Position numbers and translations under genes: made by a program
Part shown: piece by piece, positions 47,242-55,667 of the stretch
Layout: every line of letters begins with the position of its first letter
Position numbering within the stretch: position 1 is the stretch's first letter
Assembly (NCBI GenBank): GCA_938016265.1
Contig: CALLWB010000073.1
Location: 1-64,000, forward strand
DNA from: an uncultured Saprospiraceae bacterium
GTDB lineage: Bacteria; Bacteroidota; Bacteroidia; Chitinophagales; Saprospiraceae
Direction: 5' to 3'
Length of the DNA: 64,000 nt
The notes under the pieces: generated by a model
Database searches by the model: none
What the model was told of the DNA's origin: nothing
Seen by the model: only the letters and a program-made list of their open reading frames with translations

Positions 47242-49545
47242 ATGAAAACTTCCCCTATCTACCCTATTTTACTAGTTGCTTTTTCATTGATTTCTTCTTC
47301 CATTTTTGCTCAGGTTAAGGTAGCAGATGGCACTATTCCAAATCCAATTACTCCAGCACATCCTTCTGCAGTTTTGGAGGTTTACAGTAACATAAAGGGG
47401 TTTTTGCCTCCAAAACTGACGACTGTCCAGCGTGATGCGATAGCCGCTCCAGCAGACGGACTAACTGTTTTCAATACCACAGAAGACTGCATCAATGTTT
47501 TTCAAGGAGGCAATTGGCAAACCTACTGCAATCTGCGATATTCTGCTTCTTGTAATTGCGTCGAATATTTAACCAATTATTCATCAGCAACACCTACCTG
47601 GATACCTGTTTCCAGAGATGCGCATGACTGGTATGAGGTAGGCGCAACGTCCGCACCAGATGCCATAACCGATGACCTGTATACTCAAGGAAAGGTAGGA
47701 ATAGGCATTGCCACACCGACAGCAGGCTTGCACATAAATCATGCGGATGGGGTCATTGCGCAAGGTGTTTTAGGTGCGGGCGCGGCACCCTTAGCTGGAG
47801 GAGCGGTTAAGCTGGTTTGGAGTCCAAAAAACGCCGCTTTCCGAGCAGGCCGTGTGACAGCTGCACAATGGGACGACACCAATATGGGCAATTATTCTAC
47901 CGGCTTTGGCTTCAATACTACTGCTAATGGAGGTTTTAGTTTTGCGAGTGGACATACTAGTATTGCTTCAGGGATTTATTCTTTTGCGAATGGTCTCAAT
48001 ACGGTTGCCAGTGGTGTGTCTAGTACCGCATTTGGTAATGGAGCCAGTGCAACCGGAACCAATTCTGTAGCGATCGGAAATAGCCCAGATGCTACTGGAA
48101 TCAATTCTATAGCGATGGGCCAATCCGCTGCGGCTTCATCAACCAATAATGTCGCTATCGGCTATCAGACAGTGGCTTCTGGCACGAACAGTACAGCAAT
48201 AGGCTATCAGGCAGAAGCAACCGGCACCGGCGCCCGGGCCTTCGGATTTGATGCTGAAGCAAGTGGAGCCTATTCCAGCTCCCTAGGATTGGGCACTTAT
48301 TCTCGCTCCTATGGAGAAACAGCGGTTGGGCTTTTTGGCACGGATTATCTCCCCTATAATGCTAACGGATTTGATGCCCTTGATCGAGCATTTTGCGTTG
48401 GTATTGGGTCCTCTGATGCTGCGAGAGTGAATGCACTTCGTATCTACAAAAACGGAAAATCCCGATTTGATGGGAATATGGATATTGTTACGAGTACCAT
48501 CTCTGCAGACCAGGGATTGTACATAACAAATAATGGTACAGCTTCCGGACAAATTATTTCACAAAGCAATGTACTGAATGATCAGGTAGGGTTGTACGTT
48601 CGGCATACAGGTATTGGTGAGGGCGCGCGTGTGCGTATTCTAAATGCACAGAGTCAGGATGCGGTGTTGGTTTCTTATAATGATGGCCTAGGACGAGGTG
48701 TATATAGTACGATCAAAAATCCTGCAAATACGCAAGCAGCGGTAGCCGCTTACAATAGTGGTTTGGGGGAAGCTGTTTTTGGGGGTGGTACAACAACAAC
48801 AGGTGGTGTGATTGGAACGAACTTCAGATCAGTTACAGGTACTTGGTGGAATCTAGCTTACAATCCTGGTTTTCCAGGGATTGCGGGGACTACAGGTGAT
48901 GGTATTGCTGGTGTGGCTGGTTCTGTTTGGAAGTTGACGGCTGCGGAACTGAACAATACTTGTGGCGGCTATTTTTCCAGTGTTTATGGTACGCCGGGTG
49001 CTGGTTTGCCTATTGCTTTAAATTACTCAAGGGTTTCTTACATAACAGCTGGTGGTGCTTTGCGTAAAATTGATGGACCTGGGGCTGCTGGAACGGTGGT
49101 GACTGATTTGGATGAAAAACCAGTGTTGATGACATGTGTCGAGTCACCTGAAATTCTGTTTACCGATTATGGTTTTGGGGAGCTGGTGAATGGAAAAGGA
49201 GTTGTAAAATTGGATCCAATTTATACCAAAAACATTATCGTAGATAGTAATAATAGAATGAAAGTATTTGTGCAATTGGAGGGTGATTGTAAAGGCGTTT
49301 ATGTTACCAATAAAACAGCAGAAGGATTTGAAGTTCAGGAATTGCAAGGCGGCACTTCTAATGTGACGTTTAGCTATGAGGTAGTGGCCAATCGGGCAAA
49401 TGTTGTTCGGGATGGGAATGCTATTATCTTTGATTCTTCCAGGCGGTTTGAGCCAGGGGCAACGGATGATATGCATCGCGGGGTTGGACGAACGGACGAT
49501 TTGAATGGGGAGGATAGTGCGGAGCGCGTGGGGAATGGACTTTAG
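47242..49545 (+). CDS. Secreted tail-fibre/YadA-head-like repeat protein
   Basis: 767 residues; signal peptide PIYPILLVAFSLISSSIFAQ. The start of the mature protein has SAVLEVYSNIKGFLPPKLTT and GLTVFNTTEDCINVFQGGNW, a pattern recurrent in Bacteroidota fibre-like proteins. GKVGIGIATPTAGLHI follows. Residues ~220-360 hold about nine YadA/Hep_Hag-type repeats (ASGTNSTAIGYQAEATGTG). The C-terminal ~300 residues (VGLYVRHTGIGEGARV onward) include a beta-rich domain and end in a hydrophilic Arg/Asp/Gly-rich tail (DDMHRGVGRTDDLNGEDSAE). No T9SS signal is recognised. It shares its N-terminal style with the 16986-18305 protein but not the DUF1566 end. Only 14 bp separate it from the convergent papain-like gene. 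Confidence 0.82.
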   Translation: MKTSPIYPILLVAFSLISSSIFAQVKVADGTIPNPITPAHPSAVLEVYSNIKGFLPPKLTTVQRDAIAAPADGLTVFNTTEDCINVFQGGNWQTYCNLRYSASCNCVEYLTNYSSATPTWIPVSRDAHDWYEVGATSAPDAITDDLYTQGKVGIGIATPTAGLHINHADGVIAQGVLGAGAAPLAGGAVKLVWSPKNAAFRAGRVTAAQWDDTNMGNYSTGFGFNTTANGGFSFASGHTSIASGIYSFANGLNTVASGVSSTAFGNGASATGTNSVAIGNSPDATGINSIAMGQSAAASSTNNVAIGYQTVASGTNSTAIGYQAEATGTGARAFGFDAEASGAYSSSLGLGTYSRSYGETAVGLFGTDYLPYNANGFDALDRAFCVGIGSSDAARVNALRIYKNGKSRFDGNMDIVTSTISADQGLYITNNGTASGQIISQSNVLNDQVGLYVRHTGIGEGARVRILNAQSQDAVLVSYNDGLGRGVYSTIKNPANTQAAVAAYNSGLGEAVFGGGTTTTGGVIGTNFRSVTGTWWNLAYNPGFPGIAGTTGDGIAGVAGSVWKLTAAELNNTCGGYFSSVYGTPGAGLPIALNYSRVSYITAGGALRKIDGPGAAGTVVTDLDEKPVLMTCVESPEILFTDYGFGELVNGKGVVKLDPIYTKNIIVDSNNRMKVFVQLEGDCKGVYVTNKTAEGFEVQELQGGTSNVTFSYEVVANRANVVRDGNAIIFDSSRRFEPGATDDMHRGVGRTDDLNGEDSAERVGNGL

Positions 49546-49559
49546 GAACTTTAATTCCG

Positions 49560-50933
49560 CTAGGGAGCGATGGTTATTTTGATAAGGAGTTTTTTGATGT
49601 CTTTGGGTTTGTGAGTTGTTGTTTGAGGAGTGAAGGTCAGGAGAGGTTTTTTAGAGAGGAGGAGGTGGAATTGTTCTTCCCCTACCTTATTAAACTGAAA
49701 GGCAATGGTTGGTTCGGGAAGGATCAGCTCGACTTCTGGAACAGTGATAAGTGGACTCTCGTTTAGACCGCCAAACTTGGAATTTACCTGTTGGTCTCTA
49801 GGCCAATGAACATTGATTGCTCCTTCGGGGTCAATACTGTATAAATAGAGATAGGTGTTGGCTGTTGTATTTTTGATGATCAATTGTCCCCTGTCAAATT
49901 GATGAAAGGTATCTTTTAGGTGGTAAATGCCATCTGTCCCTTCTTCTAGTGGAAAATGTTCAAAGACCATCACGTTACTGTTTGGACGAGTGGTTGGTTT
50001 TATGAAAATCAACTCTGTTTGAATCAACTCCTTTGCTGAGGGGCGCTGGCTATTTTGTGTGGTGGGGTGGGTGGCTTCGGAATGGATGTCCATTTGAAAA
50101 GCAAAAACACAGAATTCCGCAAAGGTTTCATAATTTATCCAGACAAACCCTTTGTTCGCCCAGCTAGAGCCCCAACTATTCATAATTTCAAAGGCGCCAC
50201 GGGTTTCGTCGAATCCGATGACGGTCATTGCGTGGTAGTCCAACCGTTCTTCTGTGCTTCGTTTCCCGCGATAGGTGGCCGTTCGCAATTGGATGAAACT
50301 TTGGTAAATGGGCATGGCGATGACCACTGGTTTCCCCTGGGCTAAGCTTAGTTTTATTTTGTTGGTTTTGAGTTTGGAATTTTTCTCCCTTGAAGAAAAA
50401 AGCGTGGTGTAATCTTTTATTTTGAAATTGGCCGCTGCGGTTAGTTCCTGGTCGGTTGGCTGCCGAAGGCAATTTCGGTTTTTGTCATACTTTTGAGACA
50501 ACTGATTTCCCTTGTCTACTAACAATTGCATCGCTTCACCAATGTGGGTGCCGATGTTGCAGCCGCCTTCTTGTCCCTTCCGCAATTGATTGTAAATAAA
50601 GTGGGCAGAAAATGCATGATTCGTGATTCGCTCCTGCTGATTTTCCCAGTTTTGCTGCTTGGCATATTGAATGGATTGGGCGGCATAGCCCACAGACCAT
50701 CCAGTACAGGAAGCGATTGTTCCTTGGTTAATGACTGCAGGGCAATAGGGCTTTAGGTCGATTTTGTAAATACCTTCCAGGGCTTTGGATTCTGATTTTC
50801 CGCCGTCGCCGTAGGATGATTGTTGGGGTAATTTGTCGTAGTAATTTCTGTCCAGGAGGACGCCTTGGGCTAGTAAGTTGGCTGTCGAGAATAGGAATGT
50901 TATTCCTAGTACTATGGCGATTAATTTTTTCAT
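49560..50933 (-). CDS. Secreted papain-type (C1A) cysteine peptidase with DUF4384-like C-terminus
   Basis: 457 residues; signal peptide KLIAIVLGITFLFSTANLLAQ. The C1 catalytic set is complete: VINQGTIASCTGWSVGYAA (oxyanion Gln and Cys76), LDYHAMTVIGFDE (His234) and MNSWGSSWANKGFVWINY (Asn252). There is no clear propeptide with an ERFNIN motif. Residues ~310-440 form a beta domain (HQFDRGQLIIKNTTANTYLY, EGAINVHWPRDQQ) that resembles DUF4384-type domains attached to bacterial caspases and papains. It is the last gene of the minus-strand block; the metacaspase is three genes upstream. Presumably an active extracellular or periplasmic protease. Confidence 0.88.
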   Translation of the reverse strand: MKKLIAIVLGITFLFSTANLLAQGVLLDRNYYDKLPQQSSYGDGGKSESKALEGIYKIDLKPYCPAVINQGTIASCTGWSVGYAAQSIQYAKQQNWENQQERITNHAFSAHFIYNQLRKGQEGGCNIGTHIGEAMQLLVDKGNQLSQKYDKNRNCLRQPTDQELTAAANFKIKDYTTLFSSREKNSKLKTNKIKLSLAQGKPVVIAMPIYQSFIQLRTATYRGKRSTEERLDYHAMTVIGFDETRGAFEIMNSWGSSWANKGFVWINYETFAEFCVFAFQMDIHSEATHPTTQNSQRPSAKELIQTELIFIKPTTRPNSNVMVFEHFPLEEGTDGIYHLKDTFHQFDRGQLIIKNTTANTYLYLYSIDPEGAINVHWPRDQQVNSKFGGLNESPLITVPEVELILPEPTIAFQFNKVGEEQFHLLLSKKPLLTFTPQTTTHKPKDIKKLLIKITIAP

Positions 50934-50978
50934 AATTATTTTCGATTTTTGAAATGCCAGATAGGTACGAATCCCCCC

Positions 50979-51000
50979 CGTAGCACCGCCAGCGGGAATA
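50979..51000. repeat. Short intergenic repeat, copy A
   Basis: CGTAGCACCGCCAGCGGGAA, matching copy B at 51676-51698 (CGTAGCCCCACTAGCGGGGG). Each lies in the spacer just past the stop codon of a minus-strand gene. Confidence 0.55.
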
Positions 51001-51004
51001 GGAG

Positions 51005-51577
51005 TTACTCAATTTCTTCCCAGGTTCTAAATTGGTAGGGTGCTAACAAATTCTTATTCATTAGTTCTTCGTTGAATCGTTTTACTTCGGCTTTGATGGC
51101 TTTGACGATTTCGATGGAGACCTTGACGTATTTGATGATGTCGGTGAGCAAATTGATCGGAATAGCACCAGTGTTTCCGGTGATATTGAAGTACTCTTCT
51201 TCGAAGGTGTTGGCGTAATATTCATTGGCCTTTTCCAATTTGTCTTGTAGGTTGGATACGTATCCATTTGGAAATTTGATCATTTCTTTTCGTTTTCTTT
51301 TATTCAGCAAATCGTACTTCAATCCTTCTAGAATTCGGTTGTAATATTTTGCGGAGGCGGTATAACTGTCGATTAGAATATCGATGTCGTCGTCATCGTA
51401 TTGATGTTCCTTAAGCTTGACTTGAATGACCTTGTCCTCTACATTTTTTCGTACTTCTTCGAATTTTGTAAAAAAATCTGATCCTAGGAAAGTATTTAGA
51501 CCATTATAGGCGGTGTTGGATTGTCCAAATGCGGTAAGTTGGAATAATAAAAAGCAAAAAAAGATTATATTTTTCAT
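51005..51577 (-). CDS. Small secreted helical protein, unknown function
   Basis: 190 residues with signal peptide (KNIIFFCFLLFQLTAFGQ). The mature part is mostly charged helix (KFEEVRKNVEDKVIQVKLKE, DKLEKANEYYANTFEEEYFN) with a moderately hydrophobic helix near the end (LLTDIIKYVKVSIEIVKAIK). No catalytic motif and no family recognised. It sits between the two-TM protein and the papain-type protease, with spacers of 131 and 71 bp, and is probably part of the same transcript. A chaperone, inhibitor or adaptor role for the neighbouring proteases is possible, but only from position. Confidence 0.65.
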   Translation of the reverse strand: MKNIIFFCFLLFQLTAFGQSNTAYNGLNTFLGSDFFTKFEEVRKNVEDKVIQVKLKEHQYDDDDIDILIDSYTASAKYYNRILEGLKYDLLNKRKRKEMIKFPNGYVSNLQDKLEKANEYYANTFEEEYFNITGNTGAIPINLLTDIIKYVKVSIEIVKAIKAEVKRFNEELMNKNLLAPYQFRTWEEIE

Positions 51578-51675
51578 GGAAGGAATGATTTTAAAGTGGA
51601 TAGTAGGTGTTCTAAATGATTTTTTTGAATTTGTATTTTCGGAGGATTTAAGGTTGCAATTTGGAAATCCACCGT

Positions 51676-51698
51676 CGTAGCCCCACTAGCGGGGGATA
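51676..51698. repeat. Short intergenic repeat, copy B
   Basis: Partner of the copy at 50979-51000; here CCCC(ACTAGC)GGGG can also fold into a small hairpin. It lies in the spacer just past the stop at 51709 on the minus strand. Confidence 0.55.
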
Positions 51699-51708
51699 GC
51701 GTGTATTT

Positions 51709-52506
51709 TTAATGGTTCTTAGGCCTGTTGAATTGATAGGATAGATTGAATCCGTACACAAGGGGAGTTGAAATTTCACTTGTTCTTTTTGTATTTAAGT
51801 CCAGCATTGGTGTGAAGGAGAGTCCGCTATTACTCATTTTTTTGTTGCCAATTAGTCGAGAGACAATGATGGCTCCTGCTGCTACTATGACCGTGATCCC
51901 TCCGTAAGTCAACGCCTGTGCGCCCTTGTGTTTTTTGTTGGCTTCTGTATACAATTCCCTTCTGGTGATACCTAGATTGTTGTATACTTCGGCATCAGGA
52001 TCGGTGTTGGCTTTGTAAATTTCATAGTCCTCCGATGCTGCCGATTCCTTGGTCAGTCCATAGATGATCAATCCGCCTCCTAGTCCAGCAATGCTGCTAA
52101 TCCCTGCTAACAATGGAGTTGAATTGCTGCCTCCGGCGACAGGATTTGGGGTGGTCCGTGCATCCAGCACCTGACTAGCAGGAACAGCAAGAACATCAAT
52201 TTCGAGATCGCCATCTATTTCGTCGACGTCCTGGGCGATGTTCCATTTTATGCGTTTGCTGTTTCCTCTTTTTGTGAATTCTCCTACGTCGCCAGATACA
52301 GAACGAACGTCTATGGTGCGCCCATTTATTTTTGCTTTTACAGTGACATTAAAAAAACTTTCGTCGCCTAGTTTGTTTAGATCGTAGGTGATCGTGATGA
52401 CCGTTTCGCCGGCGGATTCGATATCGTCGTGCCAGTCGACGTTTGCTACTTGGGCGTTGCAAATTGTAGTGACTAGAAGTAAGAATAGAGTTTTAATTAT
52501 TTTCAT
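51709..52506 (-). CDS. Exported beta-domain protein with two hydrophobic segments
   Basis: 265 residues; signal peptide IIKTLFLLLVTTICNAQ. Residues ~20-105 form a beta-sandwich with ITITYDLNKLGDESFFNVTV, SGDVGEFTKRGNSKRIKWNI and GDLEIDVLAVPA. I associate this I-YDL / GDVG / W-pattern with Bacteroidota proteins that accompany secreted caspases and SUMF-type proteins. Two Gly/Ala/Ile-rich hydrophobic stretches follow (GISSIAGLGGGLIIYGL and GGITVIVAAGAIIVSRLIG), possibly membrane spans. The C-terminus ends in outer-membrane-like strands (LVYGFNLSYQF). It is directly downstream of the metacaspase gene (74 bp). Function unknown. Confidence 0.7.
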   Translation of the reverse strand: MKIIKTLFLLLVTTICNAQVANVDWHDDIESAGETVITITYDLNKLGDESFFNVTVKAKINGRTIDVRSVSGDVGEFTKRGNSKRIKWNIAQDVDEIDGDLEIDVLAVPASQVLDARTTPNPVAGGSNSTPLLAGISSIAGLGGGLIIYGLTKESAASEDYEIYKANTDPDAEVYNNLGITRRELYTEANKKHKGAQALTYGGITVIVAAGAIIVSRLIGNKKMSNSGLSFTPMLDLNTKRTSEISTPLVYGFNLSYQFNRPKNH

Positions 52507-52580
52507 GATTTATTTATTGTTAATTGGAAATTGATGAATTATTTTTGGTGAATTAGTTAATGGTAATGGGGATTTCTCTT

Positions 52581-54131
52581 CTATTTTTTGGGAACATAGA
52601 TGGCGATATCGCTTAGGCTGTTACTTAGTAAAATAGGATGTTGGGCTTGTGATTTGACTTCGCCGACCATCTTGGGAACTGTTTTATTAATGTAGCGGGA
52701 CAATTCCAAAAGCGAAATGATGCCATCTTTATTTCCTGTTTCCAAATCGGCTTTTCCGTCTTGCAGACCAAGGAGGATGGCTTCTGTAAATGCACCATTT
52801 TCCCACTTTTCGTCCTCGTAAGATTTTTCATTGCCCCTACTAGAAGCAATTACTGCCAATCCGTTTCTTATTTTATTTAATTTTTCAATTTCAAAATTGA
52901 GCGAATTGCTGCCTCTTGCTCCTGCAGCACCACTATGACAAGCATCAATAAAAATTAGTTTTTTGCAAGGAATACGGTCTAAAATGTCCAGTATATCCAC
53001 CTTATAAGACACCGAAGTACTTTTGGGCTTTCCAGAATCATAATCATCTCCCTGGATTCTAAATTCTTTACTGTCGTACAAAAAACCGTGCGAAGACAAG
53101 AACAAAATGATCATATCCGCAGAAGTAATAACGCCTCTGTCAAATTTAGTTTTCAGTCCTTCAATGTTTTCCTTAATAGCACTAGCACTTGCCTCCTTTC
53201 CAGGAAGCACTTCCACAATGGTCCGATTAAACAGTTTCTCACTTCCAGCCTGATTGGTATAAAGTTCTGCAAAGTCCCAGGCGTCCGTCTTAGTAAATTC
53301 CAGATCGGTGCTCGTGCCAATCGACAATACATACAGGTTGCCTTTGACCGGGGAAAACTCCACGTTGAGTGCTGCCTTAGTCCGGCAGACGCGCCCATTA
53401 ATTCTAAATTGAACATCAATCACATTTTGTTTAGGCGCTTCCGTTAGCTGTAGAAAATCTTTAAAAATGTATTCGCCTAGGCTAACTTTCTTCAAACTGG
53501 ACCTAGGAGATGGCACAAGAATATTATCATTATGAAACACCACTATGTCTTCCTTCGAAATTGATCTCGATGACAATATTTTAAGGGCAACTGGGAACTC
53601 TCGCTTCTTCTCTGTCAGTGGTTTATTATTTAGTAGCGTAGTATTCGGCGAAAGCCAGTAAATATAATTTTCCATTTCCCCTTCGCCATTCTTGGTAGTT
53701 ACGCCAATGGTAGCTTTAGAATTTTGGTATTCAATTTCCTTTATTGGAGATCGGATTTTTTGTCCATTCATCAACTCATAAGTTACTTGGATCTTGTTGT
53801 TTCCTTCTAGGAGATGGACAGCACTTCCAAGGGTATATTCTTGATTTTTAGGCGTTCCGACCAGACTGACTTCACCTGCTTTTGTGCTCGTCATCCGCTT
53901 TCCGTTTATTGTAATAAACATCGACGTACGGTTTATTTTTTCCGGGGAAACCAAGCGCAATTTGATGGGCAGTTTGCTGTTCATCAACTCCAAATCCAAA
54001 TCGGTAAGAGGGGCCATCCAATCAAGGAGCGTAACTTGTTGCTTTTTTATGGTAATTCGTTTGCTTTTCCCCTGAGCAAAAAGATGGACAGAGACAAAAC
54101 AGGCAACTATTAAAATAATAATTTTTTTCAT
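52581..54131 (-). CDS. Secreted metacaspase-like (C14) cysteine peptidase
   Basis: 516 residues; signal peptide KIIILIVACFVSVHLFAQ. Residues ~20-260 are two or so Ig-like beta domains. Residues ~265-515 are a caspase-fold domain: LYVLSIGTSTD (first strand), ADMIILFLSSHGFLYDSK (catalytic His348) and KKLIFIDACHSGAAGARGSN (catalytic Cys398), then GLAVIASSRGNEKSYE and GAFTEAILLGL. The dyad is intact. It is exported, unlike typical cytoplasmic metacaspases; the PKD/propeller lipoprotein gene lies 8 bp upstream. It likely cleaves after basic residues, as bacterial metacaspases usually do, but specificity cannot be seen here. Confidence 0.9.
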   Translation of the reverse strand: MKKIIILIVACFVSVHLFAQGKSKRITIKKQQVTLLDWMAPLTDLDLELMNSKLPIKLRLVSPEKINRTSMFITINGKRMTSTKAGEVSLVGTPKNQEYTLGSAVHLLEGNNKIQVTYELMNGQKIRSPIKEIEYQNSKATIGVTTKNGEGEMENYIYWLSPNTTLLNNKPLTEKKREFPVALKILSSRSISKEDIVVFHNDNILVPSPRSSLKKVSLGEYIFKDFLQLTEAPKQNVIDVQFRINGRVCRTKAALNVEFSPVKGNLYVLSIGTSTDLEFTKTDAWDFAELYTNQAGSEKLFNRTIVEVLPGKEASASAIKENIEGLKTKFDRGVITSADMIILFLSSHGFLYDSKEFRIQGDDYDSGKPKSTSVSYKVDILDILDRIPCKKLIFIDACHSGAAGARGSNSLNFEIEKLNKIRNGLAVIASSRGNEKSYEDEKWENGAFTEAILLGLQDGKADLETGNKDGIISLLELSRYINKTVPKMVGEVKSQAQHPILLSNSLSDIAIYVPKK

Positions 54132-54139
54132 AGTTATTT

Positions 54140-55567
54140 CTAATTTGAATCACCTTGGGAATCGGTTTTTATTTGGTAGCAAGCACCATTGGCATTGCCC
54201 ACAGCTATATATCCACAATCGGTAGTTTTGGTCACAGATCGAGCCTCCGCATTTATTCCTTGAAATTGTTTCTCCCACTCCAATACTCCATTAGCATCCG
54301 TTTTTACCAAATACGCTTTCGAATTTCCAGCAGGCTGATCATCATGCTTTCCTGAAAAAACATACCCATTGTCCGAGGCAATTTCCACATCATAAAATGC
54401 AGAATACGTTCCTCCGAATGACTTGTCCCAAATAATAGTGCCCGACTCATTGACTTTTGCAACGTAGGCAAACAAATCTCCTGAAATGTCACTCTGCGAA
54501 CCGCAAACAATGTAACCGCCATCCAAGGCAGGTTGAATGCTATGAAATGCCCCATAAGTTCCCACCTGACTGAGTGTTTTTTCCCATTGTAAATTGCCAC
54601 TTTCATCTATTTTGACGAGCGCAGCAGCGGATTCATTGTACCCTGCCAAAATAAAACCGCCGTCAGAAGTTTCTACCAAAGAATAGGCAATATCATCCCC
54701 ATTATCGCCATAGTTTTTGGTCCATTGCAAATTGCCATTGGCGTCCACTTTTAGTAGAGCCATGTTGTAGGTGAAGTTTTGAGTTGCCCTACCAGCGATT
54801 GCATATCCGCCATCTGAAGTTTGGATAATACTTTCTCCGTTATTGTCCCCTGAATTGGGGTAATTTTTCTCCCACAGGACATTCCCATTTTGGTCTATTT
54901 TTATCAAATCGACAAACCCTCCGCTATAGCCTAAAACCAAGTAGCCATTGTCTGCTGCAATGATATCCGAGGCAAATTCATAGCCTGAATCTCCTAGTGT
55001 TTTTTCCCAAATCAGTGCGCCGCTTGAGGTTGTTTTTATTAGATAAATATCCGCATTTCCAGCACCTATACTTCTTGTTGTCCCCACCACTAGATAGTCG
55101 CCTTCCTGGGTAATAAGCACTTCATGGTAACCTTCATCATTGCTGCCTAGATTTCTGATGTTTTCAAACTTGTTGGTTTGGTAAATAAGGAGAGATTGGG
55201 TTTCTGTTTTTTGGTCCATTCCATCGGAAACGGTAAGACTGACCGTATAAGTTCCCGGATTATTGTAACTATGTTCCGGGCTTTCCTCAGTAGAAGTCTG
55301 ATTGTCTCCAAACTCCCAAAAATAAGAGCCATTTGCACTTAAAGAATCAACTGAAAAGCCGATTGAACAGCCTTGCCAAAGCTGTCCACCTTGTACTGAA
55401 AATGAAGCACTTAACGCTGGAGAGACAATCAGATCGTCTGGTATTTCTTCATAATTGCAGGCCTGCAGCCCTAGCAACAAAAAAGCAAACAAAACAGGAA
55501 ATAAATAGCTCTTATATTTAATCGTTCCAGTATTATCTGCAGATTGGTTTTTAGTTTTAATATTCAT
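54140..55567 (-). CDS. Lipoprotein with PKD domain and propeller-like repeats
   Basis: 475 residues. A long n-region precedes the hydrophobic segment and lipobox LLLGLQAC (Cys37). A PKD domain follows (about 50-128; FWEFGDNQTSTEESPEHSYN, PGTYTVSLTVSDG). The rest is about seven repeats of DGGYxxAG...LxKxDxxGNLQWxKxxG type, consistent with a beta-propeller. The propeller style matches that in the M43 protease at 1-2912. It sits 8 bp upstream of the metacaspase, so the two are almost surely co-translated from one mRNA. It could display, tether or recognise targets for the protease; inference from position. Confidence 0.82.
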   Translation of the reverse strand: MNIKTKNQSADNTGTIKYKSYLFPVLFAFLLLGLQACNYEEIPDDLIVSPALSASFSVQGGQLWQGCSIGFSVDSLSANGSYFWEFGDNQTSTEESPEHSYNNPGTYTVSLTVSDGMDQKTETQSLLIYQTNKFENIRNLGSNDEGYHEVLITQEGDYLVVGTTRSIGAGNADIYLIKTTSSGALIWEKTLGDSGYEFASDIIAADNGYLVLGYSGGFVDLIKIDQNGNVLWEKNYPNSGDNNGESIIQTSDGGYAIAGRATQNFTYNMALLKVDANGNLQWTKNYGDNGDDIAYSLVETSDGGFILAGYNESAAALVKIDESGNLQWEKTLSQVGTYGAFHSIQPALDGGYIVCGSQSDISGDLFAYVAKVNESGTIIWDKSFGGTYSAFYDVEIASDNGYVFSGKHDDQPAGNSKAYLVKTDANGVLEWEKQFQGINAEARSVTKTTDCGYIAVGNANGACYQIKTDSQGDSN

Positions 55568-55667
55568 GGTTCTACTTTTTTATCTGATAAATTCTGTTCT
55601 TAATTCAAGGAGACGTTCCTGACTACTCTTATATACCCGGTGACGGAATTTTGTTAAATCCTATTTT

